A stretch of DNA of 14,361 bases from Xenorhabdus ishibashii. GTDB lineage: Bacteria; Pseudomonadota; Gammaproteobacteria; Enterobacterales; Enterobacteriaceae. Both the position numbers and the translations under genes were made by a program. Shown here piece after piece: positions 7,745 to 13,990 of the stretch; within the stretch, counting starts at the first letter, position 1, and each line of letters starts with the position of its first letter. The notes beneath the pieces were generated by a model that ran no database searches, had not been told where the DNA came from, and worked only from the letters and a program-made list of their open reading frames with translations. The stretch spans positions 1 through 14,361 of the forward strand of contig NZ_NJAK01000005.1 in the NCBI RefSeq assembly GCF_002632755.1, read 5' to 3'.

Positions 7745-8358
7745 CTAACCGACCGACAATAAGTCCGGTGGTTAACCGAATGAATATCTTTCACTTGGTT
7801 GACTGACTCGAAATAATCATAGTAGTTAACCAATTGATTTATCTCATGACGCAAAGACGCGTGATCCCAAAGGGTAGCATTCGCCGTGCTATCCTTTTCT
7901 TTTTGCACTCCACTAAATGATGACTGCAAAGTTTGCGCGTCGCTAAATGATACGCGCATATTATGACCAGACTGCATATTTGCAGTGCGATTAGATATCA
8001 ATGGGTTAAGCAGCCACCCCGAAATAATCGGGGAGCCTCCCAAACTACGACCAAACGCCAATCTGACGGTCAGCGGGGAAATCAATGAGTTACTGAGGTG
8101 TCCGAAAATATTCGCATACCCATCAGCGAAATATTTCTCCGATTGGAACTGAGCGAAAAGTTTCTCTGAGTGACCAGCCAAAGTGAGGACTACGGTATTC
8201 TTCGAGGTCACTGAGTTAATGACCTCGGTAACGGGACTCCTTAAACTAAAGGAATTCCTATAGTTAATTTTTCCCCGACTTGAGGTTAATTGTTCAATAT
8301 TTGGTCTTTGATTCCCCCGTTTCGGGGAACAGAGAGTGCTTTATGACCGCTCATCAAA
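7745..8358. repeat. Stem-loop array A (gene-free, about 13 hairpins)
   Basis: Between the RHH stop and the rha stop lie closely packed inverted repeats: 7747-7773, 7795-7833 (TTGGTT/AACCAA), 7849-7862, 7872-7894 (8 bp, one G-T), 7902-7930, 7934-7958 (TGCGCGT/ACGCGCA), 7971-7986 (ACTGCA/TGCAGT), 8017-8033 (CCCCGA/TCGGGG), 8063-8073, 8106-8136, 8203-8227 (CGAGGTCA/TGACCTCG), 8244-8265 (nested, AACTA/TAGTT outside AGGAATTCCT), 8312-8329 (TTCCCC/GGGGAA). The stems are unrelated in sequence, but some loops recur: CTAAATGAT in two adjacent hairpins, AAATAAT in others. A 47-nt module (7962-8008) also occurs in array B. On the minus strand the array begins 29 nt after the rha stop codon, as would a structured 3' region. 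No gene is supported here, although the minus strand stays open for a long way. Confidence 0.75.
7962..8008 (+). repeat. 47-nt hairpin module, copy in array A
   Basis: TATGACCAGAC, then a 12-nt hairpin (TGCA-TATT-TGCA), GTGC, then GATTAGATATCAATGGGTTA. The flanks equal those of the copy at 12173-12219; the hairpin differs. Confidence 0.88.
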
Positions 8359-9048
8359 TTAGCCTCCAATGCGCCCTGTAGGGTTCATTAGTGTTGCGAA
8401 CAGCTCAATACGGCGGCTTACTTCCCTCAGTGCTTGTGTTGGTGATTGCCCTGCATTCCTTGCATCTTGAAAAGCAGCCTGTTCAATCTTCTGAATACAG
8501 ACAAGTAATCCTAACTGTTGCTCATCTGCGTTCTGGCGTTCACCATCCAGTAAACCCGCAAAGCGATTCTCAGTACGAGCAAGGTTGATGTAATGGTGAC
8601 GTTCTGCGCCCAGATCACGTAAAGCATCACGGGATTCATGATAGTTAGGCAGATATTCACGACGTATAGGTTCAGCAGCTCGCTTCTTAGCAAAGGCTTT
8701 TGTTACATCCAGCTTAAACTGAACCATCAGATCATGATCACGCCCTCTAATAAGTCGGCACATAAAGTCGAACTGGTCTTCATTGAGCAAGGCGTATTTA
8801 TGCTTACGTTCACCAAGTTGCTCAGTATTTAATCGCTCCGTTTGAAACGGAAGGATTCCAAACTGCCTTAAATTCTTAGTGTTCTTCCTAATTAATTCAT
8901 AAAGGCTCTTATGCTGAATTCCGATGCGCTTAGCAAACAGGCGTGAATCAATTCTCGATTCAGTTCTATGCTGAACCAAAATAAGCTCTTGGCTGTTTTC
9001 AGTGTGAGCAAGTCCCTGACCATTTAAGGCCATATTTTTAGATGTCAT
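8359..9048 (-). CDS. Rha-family phage regulatory protein
   Basis: A 229-residue protein starting MTSKNMALNGQGLAHTENSQ. Residues about 30-120 fit the Phage_pRha domain: 'DSRLFAKRIGIQHKSLYELI' (DNA-binding-like start), 'YALLNEDQFDFMCRLIRGRD' and 'QFKLDVTKAFAKKRA', the last being the usual K-hydrophobic-F end of the domain. The C-terminal half is helical and rich in Arg/Gln, with no family I can name. Rha proteins were named from a prophage gene that interferes with infection when the host lacks IHF; their mechanism is not established. Start: AGGG lies just upstream of the ATG at 9048, 14 nt after the second AlpA-like gene, so it is probably in the same transcript. The hairpin at 8312-8329 follows its stop. 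Confidence 0.85.
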   Translation of the reverse strand: MTSKNMALNGQGLAHTENSQELILVQHRTESRIDSRLFAKRIGIQHKSLYELIRKNTKNLRQFGILPFQTERLNTEQLGERKHKYALLNEDQFDFMCRLIRGRDHDLMVQFKLDVTKAFAKKRAAEPIRREYLPNYHESRDALRDLGAERHHYINLARTENRFAGLLDGERQNADEQQLGLLVCIQKIEQAAFQDARNAGQSPTQALREVSRRIELFATLMNPTGRIGG

Positions 9049-9062
9049 ATTTCTACCCTGTC

Positions 9063-9347
9063 TTAATTAATTTGATTTTCGGCTATAGGGTTATTTACGT
9101 TCTCTACTGTTGGAGGATTACGTACCCACCACAAAACATCACTTAATAACCATGAGACGGAATTACGCCCCAATGGAACGCGTTTAGGAAATTTACCTTC
9201 TTCCTCTAATACCCAACGACGAGAACGCGATAAACTGGAAAGATGCTCACATTCTTTTTCCCTGATTCGACGATCATATTTCTCGCCATACTCATTTAAA
9301 ATTGATTGTCGTTCTTGTGGTGTCGGTGATGTAAACTTCATTGCCAT
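9063..9347 (-). CDS. AlpA-family regulator, second copy
   Basis: A 94-residue protein starting MAMKFTSPTPQERQSILNEY. The segment 'HLSSLSRSRRWVLEEEGKFP' followed by 'KRVPLGRNSVSWLLSDVLWW' is the AlpA winged-helix signature (helix-turn-helix, then G-x-F-P-x-x-x-x-L-G-x-x-x-x-x-W). AlpA proteins are excision/transcription activators of P4-like prophages and, in PICIs, the master regulator of island induction. It has a longer N-terminus than the other copy, with 'KYDRRIREKECEHLSSL' matching 'ELDRLIREEECEWLTSL' there, so the two are clear paralogues. It lies beyond a terminator-like hairpin from the first copy, so its expression may differ. Start ATG at 9347 or 9341; GGAG is upstream. Confidence 0.85.
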   Translation of the reverse strand: MAMKFTSPTPQERQSILNEYGEKYDRRIREKECEHLSSLSRSRRWVLEEEGKFPKRVPLGRNSVSWLLSDVLWWVRNPPTVENVNNPIAENQIN

Positions 9348-9360
9348 ATTTTTATATTCT

Positions 9361-9389
9361 CCAAAAACAAAAACCCCGCGAGCGAGGTT
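9361..9389 (-). terminator. Terminator or attenuator between the two alpA-like genes
   Basis: On the minus strand AACCTCGC and GCGGGGTT (9389-9372) form an 8-bp stem with one T-G pair and a very short loop, followed by TTTTGTTTTTGG. It lies between the first AlpA-like stop (9416) and the second start (9347). It should end most int-alpA transcripts and leave the second alpA and rha to read-through or another promoter. Confidence 0.75.
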
Positions 9390-9415
9390 ATTATTAATTT
9401 AAATGATGTTTAATT

Positions 9416-9640
9416 TTATTCTGGCTTCCAAGTGCCTTTTATCCATGCCTGAATTTCAGACAATCGATAAACTTTAGTTTGTGGACCTATCGTTATTTTT
9501 AAAGGAAACTTGCCATTTTTTTCAAGATATGACCTGTGTCTTCTTCCTAATGAGGTTAACCATTCACACTCTTCTTCTCTAATTAGTCTATCAAGTTCAT
9601 CTGAATATTCTAATTCTTCACGAGTGAATATATGTATCAT
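9416..9640 (-). CDS. AlpA-family regulator, first copy
   Basis: A 74-residue protein starting MIHIFTREELEYSDELDRLI. 'WLTSLGRRHRSYLEKNGKFP' then 'LKITIGPQTKVYRLSEIQAW' gives the AlpA fold: helix-turn-helix plus the G-x-F-P turn and C-terminal 'SEIQAWI'. The ATG at 9640 overlaps the end of the integrase gene by 23 nt; GAGGAGG at 9656-9650, inside the integrase coding region, is a strong ribosome binding site and fixes this start. Co-transcription with int fits a role in excision (directionality factor) or activation of the island. Its C-terminus is at the short end of the family's length range. Confidence 0.87.
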   Translation of the reverse strand: MIHIFTREELEYSDELDRLIREEECEWLTSLGRRHRSYLEKNGKFPLKITIGPQTKVYRLSEIQAWIKGTWKPE

Positions 9641-10844
9641 TTTCTATTTCCTCCTCAATTAAAGAGTCTAAATAATTCACCCACCAGTAGAGTGCATTTC
9701 TTTTTTGTTCAATATATTGACTTCGATTATATATTCCAGAGACTCCATTGAGTGAATGGCCTAATAGTTGTTCAACCACGTTATGTTCAAATCCGTTATC
9801 ACTGAGTATGGTAGCAAACACTCTTCGTATATCGTGCGCTGTCCACTTTTCTTTGTGGTTTAATCTTTTCCATATTTTCGCAATAGTCACACTTGCCGTA
9901 CATTGTTTGACATCAAAGCCAATGACATATTCTCTCTTTTTTGTTGATTGGTTCAATAACAACAACCAGTTTTTAAAATTACTGGGGATCGGTCTGATTA
10001 TTTCCCTGCCATTTTTACTGTGCTCTGGCGGCACTCTCCATATATTGTTTGAAAAATCCCATTCATCCCATTTCGATAGACGTATTTCGGAAAGCCTACA
10101 CCCAAAAACGATTAAAAACCGAAGAATAATTCTGTTTTCGTGAGACATAATGTGGTTATCATATTCTTTATTTATATAGAGCCATACATCACGTAATTCA
10201 TCATTAGTTAACACTCTGTCTCTTCTATTAGCTTTTTCACCCACATCACCAACATCCAAATCATCTATCTCATGGCTAATTGCATATTTTCTTACTCGGC
10301 AAAATTTCAATGCCTGTTGTGAGATTTTCAAAAGAGATCCCGCTTGCACTGGTGCATTCTCTTTAATTTTATCAAAGCATCTAATCCACATTGATAATGT
10401 GCATTCATTTAATGGAATATTTCCAATCTCTGAGTAAATATGTTTAGAAAAACAACCTCTAATATAGATTGCTGCTTTTCGTTTATTGGTGGCATAATTA
10501 TTGAGCCAATATTCTATGGCATCTTTCACGGTGACAGGTTTTAACGTATCTTCTTTTATTATTTTTATTTGTATTCGTGGATCTTTCCCTTTAGCTAACC
10601 ATGCCCTGCATTTATCTCTTTGCTCTCTTGCAACTTTAAGGCTTAAATCGGGGTATTTACCCAATGTTAACCATATCGGCGCACTTTCACGCCCATACAG
10701 GCGGTAGAAGAAAACAAAGCTGATTGTCCCTTGTTTACTTAATCTGATTGATAACCCGTTCCCGTCCGCTATCGTCTGCTGTTTTTCAACAGGTTTACCG
10801 TACAAGGATTTGAGCTTTTTATCACTGAGCTTGTTTACAGCCAT
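9618..10844 (-). CDS. P4-type tyrosine integrase
   Basis: An intact 408-residue integrase. The N-terminal part 'LSDKKLKSLYGKP', 'DGNGLSIRLSKQG' and 'LTLGKYPDLSLKVAREQRDK' is the DUF4102-type arm-binding domain of P4-like integrases; residues about 105-190 are the core-binding domain; the catalytic domain has Arg250 ('GCRLSEIRLSKWDEWDF'), Lys277 ('EHSKNGREIIRPIP'), His337 and Arg340 ('AHDIRRVFAT'), His363 ('LLGHSLNGVSGIYNRSQY') and Tyr372. All six catalytic residues are present, so it should be active. It catalyses site-specific integration and excision of the island. It heads the int-alpA transcript, and its upstream region holds the 24-bp repeat pair. The C-terminal tail overlaps alpA. Unlike several other large genes here it has no frameshift. 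Confidence 0.96.
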   Translation of the reverse strand: MAVNKLSDKKLKSLYGKPVEKQQTIADGNGLSIRLSKQGTISFVFFYRLYGRESAPIWLTLGKYPDLSLKVAREQRDKCRAWLAKGKDPRIQIKIIKEDTLKPVTVKDAIEYWLNNYATNKRKAAIYIRGCFSKHIYSEIGNIPLNECTLSMWIRCFDKIKENAPVQAGSLLKISQQALKFCRVRKYAISHEIDDLDVGDVGEKANRRDRVLTNDELRDVWLYINKEYDNHIMSHENRIILRFLIVFGCRLSEIRLSKWDEWDFSNNIWRVPPEHSKNGREIIRPIPSNFKNWLLLLNQSTKKREYVIGFDVKQCTASVTIAKIWKRLNHKEKWTAHDIRRVFATILSDNGFEHNVVEQLLGHSLNGVSGIYNRSQYIEQKRNALYWWVNYLDSLIEEEIENDTYIHS

Positions 10845-10863
10845 CTACTAAACCTTTTCATTT

Positions 10864-10887
10864 TGCAATACACATTGCAATACGCAG
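10864..10887 (+). repeat. 24-bp direct repeat, copy 1
   Basis: TGCAATA-CACATTGCAATAC followed by GCAG; matches copy 2 at 22 of 24 positions. Each copy also contains two TGCAAT words 11 bp apart. Possible integrase arm sites, AlpA sites or duplicated attachment core. Confidence 0.75.
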
Positions 10888-11096
10888 AGAGGTGCAACAA
10901 TCCACAAACACCAAAACGAATGAAAACACAAAAAATGGATTTATTTTTGTTTTTCATGAAATTATAAACAACATGAGCACATGTAATCCCATGTCATTTA
11001 CAAAGTTTATATGCTTGGTGAAGAAATTGCAAATTCTTATTATTTAATTGATTTATAACGATTTTAATTGTTTTTATTGGTATTTTATTTGCTGTC

Positions 11097-11120
11097 TGCA
11101 ATGCACATTGCAATACACAG
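11097..11120 (+). repeat. 24-bp direct repeat, copy 2
   Basis: Same word as copy 1, with G for A at position 7 and A for G at position 21; starts are 233 bp apart, in the same orientation. Confidence 0.75.
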
Positions 11121-11210
11121 TAATTTTATGAAGGGATAGAGTGAAATGAGGTCAGTACGCTAAACGCACCAACCTTGTGAAGAGGTTGCGCCGAATTTCG
11201 TCGGAACCTA

Positions 11211-11492
11211 TTAAGTGATTGAGGAAGCAGTTAACTGATACCCCTGCCAGTAAGAAGCCTTTCCCGTCACTGTGATCACCTGGCCTTTCTGTAACAACAT
11301 CACCGATAGTGCCATCTCATCAAAGCCCACGACACGCAGCGGGTAATCACTGCGTTTCTCGCTCTGTGCTTGCATAGTAGCGACTGCCATCACCTTACCC
11401 GTCTGGCACTTGATACGCTTGGGGGGAACGGTAATCTTGCCTGTGATCGTAGCGACTATCGAGGGTGCATTCTTCTTCTGTCTTCGTGCCAT
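11211..11492 (-). CDS. Small OB-fold single-stranded DNA-binding-like protein
   Basis: A 93-residue protein starting MARRQKKNAPSIVATITGKI. 'ATITGKITVPPKRIKCQTGK' with 'VMAVATMQAQ', then 'LRVVGFDEMALSVMLLQKGQ' and 'VITVTGKASYWQGYQLTASS' follow the strand order of short phage SSB/PriB-like OB folds, where the last part is the usual 'G-x-v-x-v-x-G' strand with aromatic residues. It has no acidic C-terminal tail as in host SSB. It would coat single-stranded DNA in island replication or packaging. It lies after terL and the hairpin array, on the same strand, and its stop is followed within 7 nt by two hairpins (11165-11204). Whether it belongs to the terminase island or the integrase island depends on where the att site lies. 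The fold call is from pattern only. Confidence 0.6.
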   Translation of the reverse strand: MARRQKKNAPSIVATITGKITVPPKRIKCQTGKVMAVATMQAQSEKRSDYPLRVVGFDEMALSVMLLQKGQVITVTGKASYWQGYQLTASSIT

Positions 11493-12172
11493 GTTCCACC
11501 GCCTATAGATGGTTGGGATTTAAATCATGATAATAATCAATAACTTAAATAACTGCGAACATAATACGTACTGGGTTACATTAAGTAACCTTGTGCTGGA
11601 CGGCTTAAACTCAAACCCACCTGAGTTATTTATAACTCATTGATATTCTCGTTCATCCTCACTTTGAGGAGAAGTAGCAACCGTGTGATCTTCACCATAG
11701 TTAGGTAACTCCTTGATTCTTCCGAGGGGGTCACTTTGACCACCCTATCATGATTTCCGTAATGGTTAATTTATGTGCTGGACAACCGCAGTAAATTCAC
11801 TGTATTTCAATGAATTACTTGGACATAACGTACTGGACAAAACAACTTAACCATCTGTTTTCGTATAACTCTTTTGTGCGCACCTCTTAATGAGTTGTAC
11901 AAATTCTGTGAGTCAGCCAGACTGACGCTCAAATTGTGAGTAACTATCGGTTACGCTCAAGACCATTTGCGACTGACTAACTGTCAGTGACACCCAAAGT
12001 CCGATTATCGGATATTGGATTTTGCATCGACGAATTTCGTCGGGACAAACTGAACCTCTTAAAGAGGGGCAGTTCAATCTATTGAGTGATCTATAACTAA
12101 CACTCTTAAAGAGATGTAGTTCTTGTTTCTTGCCACGAGACAGGTAACCCAAAATAATTGGGTCAGTTACAC

Positions 12173-12219
12173 TATGACCAGACGCCAAATATGGCGTCTG
12201 ATTAGATATCAATGGGTTA
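12173..12219 (+). repeat. 47-nt hairpin module, copy in array B
   Basis: TATGACCAGAC, then GCCA-AATA-TGGC, GTCT, then GATTAGATATCAATGGGTTA. Here the stem extends to 9 bp (12179-12200). Confidence 0.88.
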
Positions 12220-12284
12220 CGCTAATTGGGATTTCAAGCCCATTTAACCCTTTGATTTCACTTAATTCTGTCACAAAACCAGAA

Positions 12285-12303
12285 TTCCCGCATCGTGCGG
12301 GAA
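12285..12303 (-). terminator. Possible terminator after terL, first hairpin of array B
   Basis: TTCCCGCA and TGCGGGAA form a perfect 8-bp stem with a 3-nt loop, 23 nt past the terL stop. There is no T run after it on the minus strand (TTCTGG), so termination is uncertain; it may instead only be part of the array. Confidence 0.4.
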
Positions 12304-12325
12304 ATAAGCAAAATCAACAAGTTAT

Positions 12326-13979
12326 CTAAATACCGTCAAAGTCAGCCAGCCGCTGCTTCTGCTCCTCATTGAGACTAAAAGCAAACTCTTCATGCTCTGC
12401 CTGCCATGTACCAAAACTCATCAGAAACGCAATTGCAGGGTCTATTTTATTCGCGACTTCTTCTTGTTCGGCTTGATATTGGCGTTCGGTCTGTCTCCAT
12501 TACGACATTAGACATCGCCCATGCGAGAACCGGATCGCCATTGTGACGAATGATTTGCGGTTAACAAAGACTTCGGCGGATTTAGCTACGGACTATACCG
12601 CATGTAGGTTTGCGGGAACGGCTCAACATCCAGCCCTGCACCCTGTAGTTGTGTGCGTAAGTGTTGGCGTTCCATGTGTCAAAGCCCACCAGTTTGATAT
12701 CAAAGTGCTGCTATCCTTGAGAATGTCATCACGGATACGGTCATAATCAATACAATCGCCGGTCGTGGTACGTATCCAGCCCATTTGTGCCCATTGGCGA
12801 TACCACTGCCGATTCTTATTAGCAGGGTTCTGTAGCTGGGCTTCCGGCAAGTAATGGCGGTCAGTAATAACAGTTCGTTATCCACGGGGAACGTGTAACA
12901 GATACTGGTGATATCCCCCGTTGAAGATAAATCTAATCCAGCGTAGCATTCCAAGCCTTTGAGGTCGTTTTCGTCATAGTCTGACTGGCAGTCTTCCATG
13001 CGCCTTCACCCATCCACGGCGTTTCACCCTGACACCAGATATTAAAGCGTTTGGTGAGCATCTCAGTCCATTGCGAGGGAATGCCTCGTGCTTTCTGGAT
13101 TGTGTCGTGCAAAGCATCACTGTCTACGGAAACATTCAGGTTAGGATTAGCCTTTATCCAGAGGGCTTCATCATCAATCTCGTTCTCGTCGTCCAGTTCG
13201 TAGATCAGGGCAAACAGGGATTCATTTTGTTCTTCACCCTCCAATATCTGACAGCAATAATCATAGTGCTGTTTACAGGCGGATATCACGTTACTGCCTG
13301 CCGTAGTAATGGCAAACAGAATGCCTTCGGGACGGGCGCCCATCCCCAATTCAAGGGCAGAGTAAACCGCGTTATCGGGGTGCAAATGATACTCATCGAC
13401 AATAGCAAGGCTGGGGTTAGTACCCTCAATCGTGGCGGCTTTGGCTGCCAACGGTTTTAACAGGCTGTTGCTCTTGGTATAAGTCACTTTGTGTTGCTGG
13501 ATAGATACCCGCTTCTTGAGTGGTTTTGAAAGCAGGCACATCTGGCGGGCATCATCAAACACAATACGCGCCTGATCCCGACTCACGGCGGCGGTGTAAA
13601 TATCCTGCTGCCCGTTCTCCATCACCAGAAACCAGTTAGCCAGTATCGCGGCTACCGTGGATTTGGCATTTTTGCGCGGCACCTGAATATAAGCACTGCG
13701 GTATTTCCGGCGACCGGTGGCCTTAACCTTGAAGCCGAACAGATTCGCAAAGGCGAACTGTTGCCACGGTTCAAGCATAATCGGCTTACCGCGCAAGTGG
13801 CCTTTGACGTGCGGGCAGAGACGGGAAAAGCCCACAAAACGTTCTACAACTTCGGTATCGAACATATAAAGCGGGTTATTCAGGTCGTTAAAGTAGCGTT
13901 TCACGGCCTGTTTTACCCGTTTACAGGCCGGAATATTGCCGTTTTTGATATCAAAAGCGTACTGTTCCCATGCGTTCAT
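12326..13979 (-). pseudogene. Terminase large subunit (Terminase_1 / HK97 type), frame broken in the C-terminal third
   Basis: The joined frames give about 550 residues, normal for HK97/P27-associated large terminases. The clean part (13979 to about 12985) holds the ATPase: Walker A 'PRKNAKST' at 101-108 (a variant P-loop usual in this family), Walker B with catalytic Glu 'LAIVDEYHLH' at 191-200, and 'ITTAGSN' as coupling motif. The nuclease part begins 'ECYAGLDLSSTGDITSICYT' (catalytic Asp) and continues 'DIKLVGFDTWNANTYA'; the end reads 'FGTWQAEHEEFAFSLNEEQK', stop TAG at 12328-12326. Frame changes lie near 12985, 12865, 12712, 12660, 12595, 12552 and 12490. Nearly all need one added base; the one near 12490 fits one extra or two missing. 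The gene packages DNA with the small subunit, 11 nt upstream. It may be intact in the real genome. Confidence 0.9.
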
Positions 13980-13990
13980 CGGGGTATCAC

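Larger units (their letters stand above)
10845..11210. other. Gene-free integrase control / putative attachment region
   Basis: This AT-rich stretch lies upstream of int and downstream of the SSB-like gene. It holds a 24-bp direct repeat (10864-10887 and 11097-11120) and two hairpins near the right end (11165-11190, with AACCT/AGGTT and flanking CGC/GCG; 11191-11204, CCGA/TCGG). P4-type integrases usually have their attachment site upstream of the gene, so the island boundary should be here. I see no tRNA gene end and cannot place the core. Confidence 0.5.
11493..12325. repeat. Stem-loop array B (gene-free, about 17 hairpins)
   Basis: Between terL and the SSB-like gene lie inverted repeats at 11574-11590 (GGTTAC/GTAACC), 11622-11639 (TGAGTTA/TAACTCA), 11657-11669 and 11729-11741 (both with loop CTT), 11685-11695, 11912-11926, 11940-11954, 11972-11988, 12000-12012, 12028-12042 (CGACGAA/TTCGTCG), 12048-12074, 12095-12121, 12144-12170, 12179-12200 (9-bp stem), 12214-12250 (nested), 12264-12286 and 12285-12303. 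GTRCTGGAC recurs at 11593, 11775 and 11830. Several hairpins are variants of one another with compensating stem changes. On the minus strand the array starts 23 nt after the terL stop with TTCCCGCA/TGCGGGAA, resembling the TTCCCC/GGGGAA hairpin that starts array A after rha. No gene is supported. Confidence 0.78.

Noticed and set aside
8312..8329. Rho-independent terminator after rha
   Set aside because: The stem is strong, but neither strand has a T run after it; it is listed as the first hairpin of array A instead.
10845..11210. tRNA gene end as integration target next to int
   Set aside because: I searched for the T-arm motif and acceptor pairing by eye and found none in this stretch.
11913..12212. 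Minus-strand frame of 99 codons in array B
   Set aside because: The translation follows hairpins and has no domain or good start signal; the substitutions in the shared module keep pairing rather than residues.
7745..12325. CRISPR array or integron attC cassette array as explanation of the hairpin chains
   Set aside because: There are no equal-length spacers or repeated direct repeats, no cas genes, no cassette genes between the hairpins, and no consistent GTTRRRY/RYYYAAC cores.
7745..12325. REP/BIME or ERIC repeats as explanation of the hairpin chains
   Set aside because: Those families keep the stem sequence between copies; here stems differ and flanks or loops are kept.
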